DNA of 64,000 bases from Prevotella heparinolytica (GCF_004342845.1 NZ_SLXB01000001.1:1-64000), one strand, 5' to 3'. Shown: positions 7,003 through 17,581, counted from the stretch's first letter. Translations and numbers: made by a program. Notes: generated by a model not told the origin, from the letters alone.

Positions 7003-9263
7003 ACAAGAAAACAATAACCGAGGGCATGCTGGCACTGCTGTTTGCAATGTCTGCCCCAAGCGAAACCCACATCATGGCACAAGAACGAAATGCCGAGACA
7101 CTGAAACGCCCCACACTGGAAGACCTCATCCCCGGCGGGGAAACCTACCGCTACACCAAGAACCTCTACGGGCTGCAATGGTGGGGCGATGTCTGCATCA
7201 AGCCCGATATGGACGAACTGAAAGCCATCGACCCGCAAAGCGGAAAGGAAACCGTGCTCGTCACCCGCGAAACGGTAAACCGCGCCTTGAAAGAGGCCGG
7301 GCTGAAAGAACTGTCGCATCTTTACAGCGTCAGCCTGCCGTGGGCTGAAAAGAAAGAGCTGCTGCTCCCTCTGGCCCAGAAGTATGCCGTCTATAACTGG
7401 CAGACAGGTCAACTGACCTATAAAGACAATCTGCCGAAAGAACCCACCGCCAACTACGACCTGAGCACCGAAAGCCGGAATCTGGCCTACACCGTAAAGA
7501 ACAACCTCTACGTCAACGGCCACCGTATCACCGACGAACCTCTCGGCGTGGTATGCGGGCAAAGCGTGCACCGCAACGAGTTCGGCATCTCGAAAGGTAC
7601 TTTCTGGAGTCCTGCCGGCGATTTCCTCGCTTTCTATCGCATGGACGAACGCATGGTGACGGAATATCCGTTGGTAGACATCACCGCACGCGTGGGCGAA
7701 CTGAACGCCATCCGCTATCCAATGGCGGGCATGACCAGCCATAAGGTGCAGGTGGGCATCTATAACCCCGCTACCGAACAGACCGTCTACCTCAACACCG
7801 GCGACCCCACCGACCGTTATTTCACCAATATCGCATGGGCACCGAACGGCCGCAGCCTCTTCCTGATAGAATTGAACCGCGACCAGAACCACTCCAAACT
7901 CTGCCAATACGATGTTGAGACGGGCGAACTCGTGCGAGTGCTGATAGAAGAGACGCATCCCAAATACGTGGAACCGCAGAACCCCATCCTCTTCCTGCCG
8001 TGGGACGACACGAAATTCATCTACCGCAGCCAACGCAGCGGATACGACCACCTTTATCTGTACGACCTCGGCAAGCTCGCCTCGCACCCCCAACCCCTCA
8101 CTGCGGAAAGCATGGAAAAGATGTGGGGGCTGATAAAAGCCGCCGGAAAAGGCAAGAGCCCGAAAGAAGCAGCCGGCATGCAGCTCACCTCCGGCAACTG
8201 GATAGTGAAAGACGTGCTCGGCTTCAATGTCAAGAAGAAGGAAATCATCTTCACCGCTACCAAAGAGTCGCCCTTGCAAAGCAATATATATAAGGTAAAC
8301 GTAAGCAACGGCCAAATCACACGTCTGGATAACGGCGAAGGCGTGCACCGTCCCCGGCTCTCCGCATCGGGCAGCTACCTCATCGACAGTTATTCCACAC
8401 CCGATGTGCCGCGCTCCATCCATCTGACGGCCACCCGGAACGGCAAGCAGCTTGCCAACCTGCTGACGGCTTCGAACCCATACGAAGGTTTCGACATGCC
8501 AAGCATAGAGACGGGAACCATCAAAGCCGCCGACGGCACAACCGACCTCTACTACCGCATCGTGAAGCCTGCGGACTTCGACCCGAACAAGAAATACCCC
8601 GCCATCGTCTACGTATATGGCGGTCCGCATGCCCAAATGATAACCAACGGCTGGATGAACGATGCCCGCGGCTGGGACCTTTACATGGCAAACAGAGGCT
8701 ATATCCTCTTCTCGCTCGACAACCGGGGCAGCAGCAACCGGGGACTGGAGTTCGAGAATGTCACCTTCCGCCAATTGGGCATCGAAGAGTGCAAAGACCA
8801 AGTGAAAGGAGCCGAATTCCTGCAAAGCCTGCCCTACGTGGACGGCAATCGCATCGGCGTGCACGGCTGGAGCTTCGGCGGACACATGACAACCGCCCTG
8901 ATGCTGCACCATCCCGAAATCTTCAAGGTAGGCGTAGCCGGTGGTCCGGTCATCGACTGGCAATATTACGAAGTGATGTACGGCGAACGATATATGGATA
9001 CCCCGCAAAGCAATCCCGAAGGTTACAAGGCCACCAACCTGAAGAACCTTGCCGGCAACCTGAAGGGGCGTCTGCTCATCATCCACGACGACCACGACGA
9101 CACCTGCGTGCCCCAGCATACGCTCTCGTTCATGAAAGCCTGCGTGGATGCCCGCACCTATCCGGATTTGTTCATCTACCCCGGCCACAAGCACAATGTG
9201 CTGGGACGCGACCGCGTGCATCTGCACGAAAAGATAACAAGGTATTTTGAGGATTATCTCTAA
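6999..9263 (+). CDS. S9-family dipeptidyl/tripeptidyl-peptidase
   Basis: 754 residues with an N-terminal signal-like segment (about 1-28, ending HIMAQE), a beta-propeller region (about 60-490) and a C-terminal alpha/beta-hydrolase domain. The catalytic serine is Ser625 in GWSFGG, the acid is probably Asp700 in HDDTCVP, and the histidine lies in GHKHNV. Such enzymes trim X-Pro or related N-terminal peptides in the periplasm or at the surface. [16 protein letters not shown] marks the Bacteroidetes DPP-IV-like group. The start codon overlaps the stop of the truncated ORF6N gene, so the original promoter region may have been altered by that deletion. Confidence 0.88.
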   Translation: MNKKTITEGMLALLFAMSAPSETHIMAQERNAETLKRPTLEDLIPGGETYRYTKNLYGLQWWGDVCIKPDMDELKAIDPQSGKETVLVTRETVNRALKEAGLKELSHLYSVSLPWAEKKELLLPLAQKYAVYNWQTGQLTYKDNLPKEPTANYDLSTESRNLAYTVKNNLYVNGHRITDEPLGVVCGQSVHRNEFGISKGTFWSPAGDFLAFYRMDERMVTEYPLVDITARVGELNAIRYPMAGMTSHKVQVGIYNPATEQTVYLNTGDPTDRYFTNIAWAPNGRSLFLIELNRDQNHSKLCQYDVETGELVRVLIEETHPKYVEPQNPILFLPWDDTKFIYRSQRSGYDHLYLYDLGKLASHPQPLTAESMEKMWGLIKAAGKGKSPKEAAGMQLTSGNWIVKDVLGFNVKKKEIIFTATKESPLQSNIYKVNVSNGQITRLDNGEGVHRPRLSASGSYLIDSYSTPDVPRSIHLTATRNGKQLANLLTASNPYEGFDMPSIETGTIKAADGTTDLYYRIVKPADFDPNKKYPAIVYVYGGPHAQMITNGWMNDARGWDLYMANRGYILFSLDNRGSSNRGLEFENVTFRQLGIEECKDQVKGAEFLQSLPYVDGNRIGVHGWSFGGHMTTALMLHHPEIFKVGVAGGPVIDWQYYEVMYGERYMDTPQSNPEGYKATNLKNLAGNLKGRLLIIHDDHDDTCVPQHTLSFMKACVDARTYPDLFIYPGHKHNVLGRDRVHLHEKITRYFEDYL

Positions 9264-9327
9264 TACAGAAGGGCGTTGCAAAACCCTTCCGGCAGTCTGT
9301 GAAACGAAACGCAGGAGTCATCGCTAC

Positions 9328-9411
9328 GACTAACGGAAGTCAGCAGTGATGACTAACGGAAGTCAGCAGTGATGACTAACGGAAGTCAACAGTGACGACT
9401 AACGGAAGTCA
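9328..9411 (+). repeat. 23-bp intergenic tandem repeat
   Basis: Three full units and one partial unit of GACTAACGGAAGTCAGCAGT-GAT (9328, 9351, 9374, 9397) between the peptidase and purD. Units are nearly identical. No ORF runs through them. Confidence 0.9.
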
Positions 9412-9471
9412 TTTCAGACAGCCTTTTATATCGAACTAAAATAAACGATAACACCATATATGACAGCAACC

Positions 9472-10746
9472 ATGAAGATATTATTGTTAGGCTCAGGCGG
9501 CCGCGAACACGCTTTGGCATGGAAGATTGCCCAAAGCGCCAGAGTAGAGAAACTATATATTGCCCCCGGCAATGCCGGAACAAACGCAGCAGGCGAGAAT
9601 GTGAACATGAAAGCCACCGACTTCCCCACACTCAAGGCCTTTGCTCTTGAGAAAGGAATCGACATGATTGTGGTAGGGCCCGAAGACCCATTGGTGCAAG
9701 GCATCTTCGACTACTTCAAAGCCGATGCCGCCACCGCCCATATCGCCGTCATCGGCCCCACAGCCAAAGGAGCCATGTTGGAAGGAAGCAAGGAGTTTGC
9801 CAAAGAGTTCATGGTGCGCCACAACATACCTACCGCCCGCTACAAAAGCGTTACGTCTGCCACCCTGCAAGAAGGGCTCGATTTCCTTGAAACGCTGGAA
9901 GCTCCCTATGTGCTGAAAGCCGACGGCTTGTGTGCCGGCAAAGGAGTACTGATTCTGCCCACATTGGAAGAGGCGAAGAGCGAACTGAAAGAGATGTTGG
10001 GCGGTATGTTCGGCGATGCCAGCGCCACGGTAGTCATCGAGGAGTTTCTCAGCGGCATAGAGTGCTCGGTGTTCGTAATGACCGACGGCCGGCACTATAA
10101 AGTGTTGCCCGTGGCCAAAGACTACAAGCGCATCGGCGAAGGCGACAAAGGCCTCAACACAGGCGGCATGGGCAGTGTGACACCCGTTCCTTTTGCCGAC
10201 GAAGTGTTCATGGAGAGGGTGCGCACCCGCATCATCGAACCCACGGTGAACGGATTGCAGGAAGAAGGAATCCGATATCAGGGCTTCATCTTCTTGGGAT
10301 TGATTAACGTGAAGGGCGAACCGATGGTCATCGAATACAACGTGCGCATGGGCGACCCCGAAACAGAAAGCGTCATGTTGCGCATCAAGAGCGACTTTGT
10401 AGAGTTGCTGGAAGGAGTTGCACAAGGAGACCTCGACCGCCGTACATTGGAGTTCGACCCGCGCACGGCAGCTTGCGTCATGCTGGTAAGCGGCGGCTAT
10501 CCCGAAGCCTACGAAAAGGGCAAAGTGATGAGCGGATTAGAGCAGGCTGCACAAACCGACAGCATCCTGTTCCATGCCGGCACGGCCATGAAAGACGGAC
10601 AGACGGTGACCAACGGCGGACGTGTGATTGCCGTATGCTCCTATGGAGATACGAAAGAAGAAGCGCTTGCCAAGAGCTATAAAGTGGCCGATAGGATAGA
10701 CTTCGAAAAGAAATACTTCCGCCGCGACATCGGCTTCGACTTATAA
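9472..10746 (+). CDS. purD: Phosphoribosylamine-glycine ligase
   Basis: 424 residues, an ATP-grasp enzyme that joins glycine to phosphoribosylamine in step two of purine synthesis, in the cytoplasm. [20 protein letters not shown] is the family N-terminus, which decides the start; an ATG four codons upstream (9460) is also open. [21 protein letters not shown] and MGDPETE are recognisable family motifs. It heads a run of plus-strand genes, but the following membrane-protein genes are not purine genes. Confidence 0.96.
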   Translation: MKILLLGSGGREHALAWKIAQSARVEKLYIAPGNAGTNAAGENVNMKATDFPTLKAFALEKGIDMIVVGPEDPLVQGIFDYFKADAATAHIAVIGPTAKGAMLEGSKEFAKEFMVRHNIPTARYKSVTSATLQEGLDFLETLEAPYVLKADGLCAGKGVLILPTLEEAKSELKEMLGGMFGDASATVVIEEFLSGIECSVFVMTDGRHYKVLPVAKDYKRIGEGDKGLNTGGMGSVTPVPFADEVFMERVRTRIIEPTVNGLQEEGIRYQGFIFLGLINVKGEPMVIEYNVRMGDPETESVMLRIKSDFVELLEGVAQGDLDRRTLEFDPRTAACVMLVSGGYPEAYEKGKVMSGLEQAAQTDSILFHAGTAMKDGQTVTNGGRVIAVCSYGDTKEEALAKSYKVADRIDFEKKYFRRDIGFDL

Positions 10747-10760
10747 AAGCAATTTGCGGT

Positions 10761-11759
10761 ATGTACAGAACCAAACGATTCCAGAGCCGGATAACGGCAG
10801 GACGACTGACGTTGCCTGCGGCCATCCTGATATCGGTGGCCTGCTGGTTACTGTCAGGCGTTCTGTTGCCCGACTTGCAAGTGCACTCAAACGAATATCC
10901 GCTCTGGCAGACGTTTTGCGACTTATGCATCCCCGCTTGGGCCAATCGTCTCGCAGGTTTTGTCTTGTATGCCCTCATCGGTTATTTCCTGATACAGCTC
11001 AACAATACGTTCGCCCTTATCCGCATGCGGGCATCGGTACAAACCTCCGTCTATATCCTGCTGATATCCGTCTGTCCCTGCATTCATACACTGTACGCCG
11101 GAGACTTGGCGGCTGCCGCATTCCTCGTGGCATTGTACTTCCTGTTCAGGAGCTATCAGCAGGCACGTCCCATGGATAGTCTTTTCCATGCCTTTGCATT
11201 CATCGGGCTGGGTAGCCTGCTACTGCCGCAAACCATGCTGTTCATCCCCATCTTCTGGATAGGAGCCTACAACTTCCAATCGCTTCATCCCAAAAGCTTT
11301 CTTGCCTCATTGATAGGATGGAGCGTACCCTACTGGTTTTTATTGGGACATGCTTTCTACTACGGACAAATGGAGACATTCTACCATCCCTTCCGGGAAT
11401 TGGCGTCTTTCTCACCTGTCGGGTTCGATTTCGCACCGTGGGAGCAAGCCACCCTCGGATACCTCCTTATCTTGTTCATCGTGAGTTCGGCACATTGTCT
11501 GGTGACCGGTTACGAGGACAAGATACGCACACGAAGCTACCTGCAATTCCTCATCCTGATGAACTTCTGCATCTTTGTCTGTATCGGACTGCAACCGGCT
11601 TTAACCATTCATCTGATGTCGTTCCTGCTTATCGGGGTCAGCATCCTGGAGGGACATTTGTTTGTGCTTACCAATAGCCGCAGTTCCAACCTTTTCTTTA
11701 TCTGTGCCCTTGCCGGGCTGTTCGTTCTATTCGGATTCAATATATGGACGCTTTTATAG
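10761..11759 (+). CDS. Multi-pass inner-membrane protein of unknown function
   Basis: 332 residues with about nine to ten hydrophobic segments spread over the whole length and short charged loops. No catalytic motif is recognisable. It starts 14 bases after purD and its 3' end overlaps the next gene by 16 bases, so it is probably cotranscribed. I do not recognise a named family; similar conserved membrane proteins occur in Bacteroides. Confidence 0.75.
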   Translation: MYRTKRFQSRITAGRLTLPAAILISVACWLLSGVLLPDLQVHSNEYPLWQTFCDLCIPAWANRLAGFVLYALIGYFLIQLNNTFALIRMRASVQTSVYILLISVCPCIHTLYAGDLAAAAFLVALYFLFRSYQQARPMDSLFHAFAFIGLGSLLLPQTMLFIPIFWIGAYNFQSLHPKSFLASLIGWSVPYWFLLGHAFYYGQMETFYHPFRELASFSPVGFDFAPWEQATLGYLLILFIVSSAHCLVTGYEDKIRTRSYLQFLILMNFCIFVCIGLQPALTIHLMSFLLIGVSILEGHLFVLTNSRSSNLFFICALAGLFVLFGFNIWTLL

Positions 11760-12220
11760 AGACACTCGTGCAGCTATTGATAGACTGGGGCTACCCCGGT
11801 TTGTTCTTCTCCGCTTTGCTGGCGGGCAGCATCCTGCCATTCAGTTCGGAGGTGGTGATGGTGGCATTGGTCAAAGTGGGGCTAAGCCCCGCACTCTGCA
11901 TCCTTGCAGCCACGCTGGGCAACACGATAGGAGGCCTGACGTGCTACTACATGGGACATCTGGGACGGATAGACCGGATTGAGAAATACTTCAAGGTGAA
12001 GAAAGAGAAGATAGACAAGATGCAGCATTTCCTGCAAGGAAAAGGTGCACTGATGGCTTTCTTCACTTTTCTGCCTTTTGTGGGTGAGGCAATAGCCATT
12101 GCGCTGGGCTTTATGCGCAGCAACCTTGCGCTGACTGCCACTTCCATGTTTGCAGGAAAACTGGCACGATACGTCGTGATGCTATGGGCGCTGCAAGGAG
12201 CGGTTTCGATGATAGGATAA
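11744..12220 (+). CDS. YqaA/DedA-like small membrane protein (VTT domain)
   Basis: 158 residues with about four membrane segments. GYPGLFFSALLAGSILPFSSEVVMVAL and the later LPFVGEAIAIALGFMR match the SNARE-associated/VTT superfamily, close to YqaA. DedA-type proteins help move lipids or maintain membrane potential; the substrate here is unknown. The start lies inside the end of the preceding gene, indicating translational coupling. Confidence 0.82.
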   Translation: MDAFIETLVQLLIDWGYPGLFFSALLAGSILPFSSEVVMVALVKVGLSPALCILAATLGNTIGGLTCYYMGHLGRIDRIEKYFKVKKEKIDKMQHFLQGKGALMAFFTFLPFVGEAIAIALGFMRSNLALTATSMFAGKLARYVVMLWALQGAVSMIG

Positions 12221-12307
12221 GGCGGATGGAGGAAAATGCGAATGGTTGGAAAAGAGGGGAGGAACAAAGCGGGTGACTGAGAAACAAACAATAAACGGTA
12301 GAGGAAA

Positions 12308-12991
12308 ATGAAACGTGTGATTGAAAAGACAGAAGACGGAAGTGCAACGCTGTTTGTACCCCAACTGAATGAGCATTACCATTCGGTGAAGGGAGCACGC
12401 ACCGAGTCTCAGCACATCTTTATCGACATGGGGCTGAAGGCTTCGACCGCTTTGCACCCCCGTGTGCTGGAGATAGGCTTCGGCACGGGACTGAATGCGC
12501 TGCTCACTTTGGAGACTGCCGAGAAAGAAAAACGACACATACACTACACCGGCATCGAGCTTTATCCGCTTGCATGGCAGGAAGTGGATGCGTTAAAATA
12601 TAGCGAGCACCCGCTGTTCAAGATGCTGCACCAAGCACCGTGGGAAGAAGAAGTAAACATCACTCCCTACTTCACCCTGCTCAAAATACAGGAAAACGTG
12701 GTTAGCGGAGGGTGGTTGGTTGTCAGTGATGAGCGGTTATCGCTAAAATACGACCTCGTTTACTTTGACGCTTTTGCTCCCGAAAAGCAACCGGAGATGT
12801 GGAAAGAAGAGATATTCCGCAGTCTGTATGCCGTGATGAATGACAACGGCATACTGACAACTTACTGCTCCAAAGGAGTGATACGCCGCATGCTGCAAGG
12901 CATAGGGTTCGAGGTAGAACGTCTTCCGGGTCCTCCCGGTGGAAAACGAGAAATACTGAGAGGAAGGAAAATAGCGGTCAGCGGTGGGTGA
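12308..12991 (+). CDS. mnmD: tRNA mnm5s2U34 methyltransferase MnmD
   Basis: 227 residues. It is an AdoMet methyltransferase for the last step of wobble uridine 34 modification, here as the free-standing MnmD domain without the MnmC oxidase half. LEIGFGTGLNALLT (about 54-67) binds AdoMet and YFDAFAPEKQPEMW (152-165) is the family signature. Between them, residues 131-146 (VVSGGWLVVSDERLSL) are coded by a repeat element that also occurs in the intergenic region and in the metal ATPase gene downstream. The frame stays open, so the insert is probably tolerated. Confidence 0.88.
   Translation: MKRVIEKTEDGSATLFVPQLNEHYHSVKGARTESQHIFIDMGLKASTALHPRVLEIGFGTGLNALLTLETAEKEKRHIHYTGIELYPLAWQEVDALKYSEHPLFKMLHQAPWEEEVNITPYFTLLKIQENVVSGGWLVVSDERLSLKYDLVYFDAFAPEKQPEMWKEEIFRSLYAVMNDNGILTTYCSKGVIRRMLQGIGFEVERLPGPPGGKREILRGRKIAVSGG
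12700..12746. repeat. In-frame GGTTAGCGG-type repeat inside mnmD
   Basis: Runs from GGTTAGCGG to GAGCGGTTATCGCTAA, with inverted TTAGCG/CGCTAA ends. It shares the words GGTTAGCGG and GATGAGCGGTTA with the copies at 12976-13080 and 14328-14405. Confidence 0.65.
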
Positions 12992-13080
12992 TCAGTGATT
13001 AGCATGCCCCGTCAACGCCTTGCCAATCGTTAAGCACTTATCACTAACCACTGTTTACCAACCATCGCTAACCAACTAAC
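12976..13080. repeat. Intergenic copy of the GGTTAGCGG palindromic repeat
   Basis: The left arm carries GGTCAGCGGTGGGTGATCAG. The right arm, read in reverse complement, carries GGTTAGCGATGGTTGG and GGTTAGTGATAAG. Together they form an imperfect inverted repeat between mnmD and the metal-binding lipoprotein gene. Confidence 0.6.
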
Positions 13081-13102
13081 AACAAATAAAATACTCTGCC
13101 AA

Positions 13103-14032
13103 ATGAAAAAAGTTTATGCATTATTCCTCATAGCCGTTCTGCTCGTTTCTTGCAAGCAGGCAAACCGACAAACGGAGAAAAACGACGGCAAGACTGTTAT
13201 TACCGTCACTATCGAACCTTTGCGATATTTCACCGAAGCCATTGCCGGTGATAAGTTTACCGTTGTCAGCATGGTGCCCAAAGGAATGAGTCCGGAGACC
13301 TACGACCCTACTCCGGGACAACTCGTAGACCTTGCCAAGAGTAAAGCTTACTTCCGCATCGGATACATCGGTTTTGAGTTGGCATGGATAGAGAAACTCA
13401 CGGACAATGCTCCGCACTTGCAGTTTTATGACATGTCCAAAGGCGTGGAGCTTATTTCGGACGATAGCCATGCGCATCATCACGAAGAGGGCGACAACCA
13501 TAGACACACAGACCATGCCCATGCTTCAGGCATAGAGCCTCATATCTGGAGCTCTGCCACCAATGCCCAAATCATTGCGGGAAACATTCTGCACGCTCTC
13601 TGCACCCTTGACAAGAATAACGAAGCGTTTTATATGAAGCGTTATCAGGAGCTTATCCGAAAAATAAAGCATACGGACAACCTCATCTGCCAAATGCTTT
13701 CTGCCGGCAACGCCGACCGTGCTTTTATGATTTACCATCCTGCATTGTCATACTTTGCCCGCGACTACGACCTGCACCAAATCCCCATCGAAGCAGGCGG
13801 CAAAGAGCCTTCGCCCGCTCACTTAAAAGAGCTGATGAAGACCTGCAAGGCTGAAAAAGTACGTGTCATCTTCGTACAACCGGAGTTCGACCGCCGCAAT
13901 GCCGAGCTAATAGCCCGACAGACAGGAACACAGGTGGTAAACATCAATCCCCTGTACTACGATTGGGAGGAAGAGATGCTGAATGTGGCGAAGAATCTAT
14001 CGTCCAACCCGACCCAAACACCCCAAGAGTAA
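13103..14032 (+). CDS. Zinc/manganese ABC transporter substrate-binding lipoprotein
   Basis: 309 residues. The lipobox LLVSC (lipid Cys17) shows a lipoprotein. The fold is the cluster A-I/ZnuA type: TVTIEPLRYFTEAIAGD at the start, PKGMSPETYDPTPGQ, HIWSS, and a late VQPEFDRRNAE. A His-rich loop (123-140, HAHHHEEGDNHRHTDHAH) is typical of zinc-binding members. It would capture metal in the periplasm for an ABC importer; the ATPase gene follows, but no permease gene is nearby. Confidence 0.88.
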   Translation: MKKVYALFLIAVLLVSCKQANRQTEKNDGKTVITVTIEPLRYFTEAIAGDKFTVVSMVPKGMSPETYDPTPGQLVDLAKSKAYFRIGYIGFELAWIEKLTDNAPHLQFYDMSKGVELISDDSHAHHHEEGDNHRHTDHAHASGIEPHIWSSATNAQIIAGNILHALCTLDKNNEAFYMKRYQELIRKIKHTDNLICQMLSAGNADRAFMIYHPALSYFARDYDLHQIPIEAGGKEPSPAHLKELMKTCKAEKVRVIFVQPEFDRRNAELIARQTGTQVVNINPLYYDWEEEMLNVAKNLSSNPTQTPQE

Positions 14033-14144
14033 ACAATATGCCTGAATAAAGCGTTTTCCTGGAAGCAGATAGTAACACACATAGCTTGAATAAAGAAATG
14101 CGGTGTCATTTGCATTAAGAACGATTAGAAAGATCACAAAACGT

Positions 14145-14951
14145 ATGATTGAGATAAAGAACCTCTATGCCGGATATGACGGGCACATCGTATTGCGCGA
14201 CGTGAACCTGACCGTTCACGAGCGCGACTTTCTGGGTATAATCGGCCCTAACGGCGGAGGAAAAACAACCCTGATCAAATGTATCCTGGGATTGTTAAAG
14301 CCAATTTCCGGAGAAATTTTATATAACGGTGAGCGGTTAGCGACGAGCGGTAAGCAGACAATCACTCGGCACTCACCGCTAAACACTCATCGCTTACCGC
14401 TAACCATCGGCTATCTTCCTCAGTATAACAGCATAGACCGTAAGTTCCCTATCACGGTGGAGGAAGTCATTTTATCGGGACTAAGCAGCAAAAAAACGCT
14501 CATTTCCCGTTTCAGTTCCCGCCATCGAGAAAAAGCACGCGATGTAATAGCACGCATGGGGTTGGAAGGGATGGAGCAACGCGCCATCGGTGCGCTGAGC
14601 GGCGGACAGTTGCAGCGTGCCTTGTTGGGACGTGCCATTATCTCCGACCCTCAAGTCGTCATTCTCGACGAGCCGAGCACATACATCGACAAGCGTTTCG
14701 AGGCCCGCCTCTACGAATTGCTGGCGGAAATCAATAAAGAGTGTGCCATTATCCTCGTCAGCCACGACATCGGCACTGTGCTGCAACAGGTCAAATCCAT
14801 CGCCTGCGTCAACGAGACGCTGGATTACCATCCCGATACCGGCATCACGGGAGAGTGGCTGGAGAGGAACTTCAACTGTCCGATAGAGCTGCTGGGCCAC
14901 GGAACGCTACCCCACAGAATATTGGGAGAGCACAAACATGCCCACGAATAA
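14145..14951 (+). CDS. Metal ABC transporter ATP-binding protein (ZnuC-like) with in-frame repeat insert
   Basis: 268 residues. Walker A is GPNGGGKTT (34-42), signature LSGGQ (151-155), Walker B VVILDEPST (171-179), switch His207. The Met at 14145 fits the canonical MIEIKNLYAGY start. Residues about 63-86 (ERLATSGKQTIT to HRLPL) interrupt the usual link between GEILYNG and IGYLPQ, and are coded by the palindromic repeat at 14328-14405. The insert falls before the Q-loop, so activity may survive. The partner permease is absent; the next gene, 52 bases on, is comM on the other strand. Confidence 0.87.
   Translation: MIEIKNLYAGYDGHIVLRDVNLTVHERDFLGIIGPNGGGKTTLIKCILGLLKPISGEILYNGERLATSGKQTITRHSPLNTHRLPLTIGYLPQYNSIDRKFPITVEEVILSGLSSKKTLISRFSSRHREKARDVIARMGLEGMEQRAIGALSGGQLQRALLGRAIISDPQVVILDEPSTYIDKRFEARLYELLAEINKECAIILVSHDIGTVLQQVKSIACVNETLDYHPDTGITGEWLERNFNCPIELLGHGTLPHRILGEHKHAHE
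14328..14405. repeat. In-frame palindromic repeat inside the metal ATPase gene
   Basis: The left arm GGTGAGCGGTTAGCGACGAG and the reverse complement of the right arm, GGTTAGCGGTAAGCGATGAG, match at 22 of 28 positions. The element is about 78 bases, a multiple of three, with no stop in the used frame. Confidence 0.75.
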
Positions 14952-15003
14952 AGAAAACCGGTTTGCTGCAGAAACCGCCTCCGATAAGCCATGGGTTTTA
15001 CAT

Positions 15004-16542
15004 TCATCCCGCCCAGTCTTCCCTATCCAGGTTCCTGTATCCGATGGCTTCCGCCAGATGCGCCGGCTGAATAGTCTCACTGCCTTCAAGGTCGGCAATG
15101 GTGCGGGCAACCTTCAATATACGGTCGTAGGCACGTGCTGAAAGATTGAGACGGTGCATGGCGGTTTTCAGCAAGGCCAGTCCCCGATCGTCGGGACGGG
15201 CATAAAGGGAGAGAAGTTTACTGCTCATCTGCGCATTGCAGTAGATACCGGGAAGTTCGGCATATCTCTTTTCTTGTACCGACCGGGCACGCACCACGCG
15301 TTCGCGGATGGCGGCACTCGCCTCGCCCGGACGGGCATCGGAAATCTTATCGAAAGGCACGGGAATGACTTCTACCTGAAGGTCTATGCGGTCGAGCAAG
15401 GGGCCGGAAATACGGTTAAGGTATTTCTGTACTTGTCCCGGACTGCATACACAGGCTTTCGTCGGGTGATTGTAGTAACCGCAGGGACAAGGATTCATGG
15501 CTGCCACGAGCATAAAGCTGGCCGGATATTCTACATTGCACTTCACACGTGAGATGGTGATTCTGCGGTCTTCCAACGGCTGGCGAAGCACTTCGAGCAC
15601 ACTGCGGTTGAACTCCGGAAGTTCATCCAGAAAGAGCACACCATTGTGCGCCAGACTGATTTCACCGGGCTGCGGAAAACTGCCGCCACCGGTCATGGCT
15701 ACGGTGGAAATGGTGTGGTGCGGACTCTGAAAAGGACGTTGGGAGATAAGTCCGCCATTCTGCCCCAGCTTGCCTGCCACAGAATGTATCTTGGTCGTCT
15801 CAAGGCTCTCGCCCAGCGACAAGGGCGGCAATATGGATGGAAGCCGCTTGGCAAGCATGGACTTTCCACTGCCCGGAGCACCGACAAGCAGGATGTTATG
15901 TCCGCCCGCTGCGGCCACTTCCAAGGCACGCTTCACGTTCTCCTGCCCTTTCACATCGGCAAAGTCTGCCTCAAAACTGCTTTGACGGCTATAAAACTCC
16001 TCGCGTGTGTTGACAATGGTAGGCGTCAAATCTCGCTTGCCGTCGAGGAATTCGATGACTTCCTTGATGTTGCCTGCTCCATATACTTCTATATTATTGA
16101 CCACTGCTGCTTCACGAGCATTCTGCCGGGGCACAATCATACCTTTGAAACCCAGTTCCCTCGCTTTGATGGCAATAGGAAGCACTCCTTTGATAGGTTG
16201 CAGGTTGCCGTCCAAACCAAGTTCTCCCATGAGGAGGTAATCTGCCAGCTTGTCCGCCCGCATGATTTCGTTGGCGGCAAGCATGCCTATGGCCAAAGGC
16301 AGATCGTAGGCAGAACCTTCCTTGCGTATGTCTGCCGGCGCCATGTTGATGGTGAGCGTACATGTGGGCATCCGGTATCCGTTCTCCTGCAGGGCGGAGC
16401 GTATGCGTTGCTGGCTTTCCTTGACGGCCACATCCGGCAGGCCTACTAAATAAAACATGCAACCTCTGGAACTGCTGACTTCGATGGTGATAAGAGTTGC
16501 ATCGATACCTTGAACAGCCGCCCCGAAAACTTTTATGAGCAT
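15004..16542 (-). CDS. comM: YifB-family Mg-chelatase-like AAA ATPase (ComM)
   Basis: 512 residues, standard length. An N-terminal Lon-like domain (about 1-170) is followed by the AAA module with Walker [10 protein letters not shown], the [15 protein letters not shown]alker B region, and a zinc-finger-like stretch, [18 protein letters not shown]. ComM of other bacteria is a hexameric helicase that extends branch migration during integration of transforming DNA. No competence genes are in the window. The start lies 10 bases after the upstream TlpA-like gene, so the two are probably cotranscribed. Confidence 0.93.
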   Translation of the reverse strand: MLIKVFGAAVQGIDATLITIEVSSSRGCMFYLVGLPDVAVKESQQRIRSALQENGYRMPTCTLTINMAPADIRKEGSAYDLPLAIGMLAANEIMRADKLADYLLMGELGLDGNLQPIKGVLPIAIKARELGFKGMIVPRQNAREAAVVNNIEVYGAGNIKEVIEFLDGKRDLTPTIVNTREEFYSRQSSFEADFADVKGQENVKRALEVAAAGGHNILLVGAPGSGKSMLAKRLPSILPPLSLGESLETTKIHSVAGKLGQNGGLISQRPFQSPHHTISTVAMTGGGSFPQPGEISLAHNGVLFLDELPEFNRSVLEVLRQPLEDRRITISRVKCNVEYPASFMLVAAMNPCPCGYYNHPTKACVCSPGQVQKYLNRISGPLLDRIDLQVEVIPVPFDKISDARPGEASAAIRERVVRARSVQEKRYAELPGIYCNAQMSSKLLSLYARPDDRGLALLKTAMHRLNLSARAYDRILKVARTIADLEGSETIQPAHLAEAIGYRNLDREDWAG

Positions 16543-16552
16543 ATACGTTGGT

Positions 16553-17581
16553 CTATTTTGCTTTCTGTTTCAACTCCTCCAGTTTCTTCTCAATCTCTGC
16601 CGTAGTCAGGTTCTTGCCTTCTATCCTTCCGGAAGGGCCAATCAGCAGATTGGCAGGCAAGGCATGTATGGAAAGCTGTTTGGCCGGCATTGTATTCCAG
16701 CCCAGGAAATCGCAGGTTTGCTCCCACTTCAACGTATCGTTACTGATAGCATCCTCCCACGCTTTCTTGTCCACATCCAAAGAGATGCCCCAGAGGGCAA
16801 ACATCTTATTCTTCTCTTCTTTCTTGTAGATTCGACGCAAGGCAGCATTGTTTTCCATGCTTGGCAAGTCCCACGAAGCCCAGAAGTGTATTAACAGGTA
16901 TTTATCTTTAAAGCCGGTACGGCTGATTTGTACGCCTTTGGCATTGGGCAAAGAAATGTATGGAAGCACTTTCCCCACAGACACCCTTTCTTCTTCCTGT
17001 ATAAGGGTCATCAATTCGCTCACGTAAGGACGGTCTTTCAACTCTCCGCTCATGCGGTTTGTCAGCCTTTTGATAAGCGCAAAGTCCGGATGAGGCTTCT
17101 GCACGAAGAATTTCTCCAGCAGATAGATACTTGCCAAAGAGCCGGGATGGCTGTTGATGAAAGTTTCGGCCTTTTCCTGCAAGGCCTTCTCCGAAGATTG
17201 GCTTATACTTTTCAGTTCTTTCAGGAAGGCGGTCAGCTCTTCATTGGGAGCATTGCCGGTGATATCCGGCGAGGAAAGTTCGGCAACGGAGCCGCTTATT
17301 TTGATTTCATCTCCCTTATTCAGGTAAAGAGGATACTCGGTGCCGTCACTGAATTGCAGCCATGCAGCCACCAATGTATCTATCGCGAGGGTTGCAGAGA
17401 ATTTATCGTTCTTGGCAATCAAAGTATCCATGCGGTTATGCAGATTATCCGCACCATAGATATAAAGAGTGTCATTTCCCAATCCTTTGATTTCACCGCT
17501 AAGGCGGACGGAATCTGTTGTCCTGCTGCTGCAAGCGGACAAAGTGAAAAGCAGAAAGTATGCGAGATAGATTTTCTTCAT
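16553..17581 (-). CDS. TlpA/thioredoxin-fold lipoprotein lacking the CxxC motif
   Basis: 342 residues. Lipobox LSAC (lipid Cys17), an N-terminal DUF4369-type beta domain (about 25-120), a helical region, and a C-terminal thioredoxin fold (about 215-340). Where the family has WCxxC, this protein reads [13 protein letters not shown], so both redox cysteines are missing and disulfide chemistry is not expected. Such Bacteroidetes proteins face the periplasm; the function is unknown. The Met at 17581 is chosen because it starts the signal peptide [12 protein letters not shown]; a long open extension upstream is not coding-like. Confidence 0.82.
   Translation of the reverse strand: MKKIYLAYFLLFTLSACSSRTTDSVRLSGEIKGLGNDTLYIYGADNLHNRMDTLIAKNDKFSATLAIDTLVAAWLQFSDGTEYPLYLNKGDEIKISGSVAELSSPDITGNAPNEELTAFLKELKSISQSSEKALQEKAETFINSHPGSLASIYLLEKFFVQKPHPDFALIKRLTNRMSGELKDRPYVSELMTLIQEEERVSVGKVLPYISLPNAKGVQISRTGFKDKYLLIHFWASWDLPSMENNAALRRIYKKEEKNKMFALWGISLDVDKKAWEDAISNDTLKWEQTCDFLGWNTMPAKQLSIHALPANLLIGPSGRIEGKNLTTAEIEKKLEELKQKAK

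Noticed and set aside
6954..9281. A 775-codon minus-strand frame opposite the dipeptidyl-peptidase
   Set aside because: The plus-strand gene has the full S9 catalytic set; the antisense frame shows no domain and is a codon-bias artefact.
9270..9295. Terminator after the dipeptidyl-peptidase (GAAGGG/CCCTTC)
   Set aside because: The stem is short and no T-run follows.
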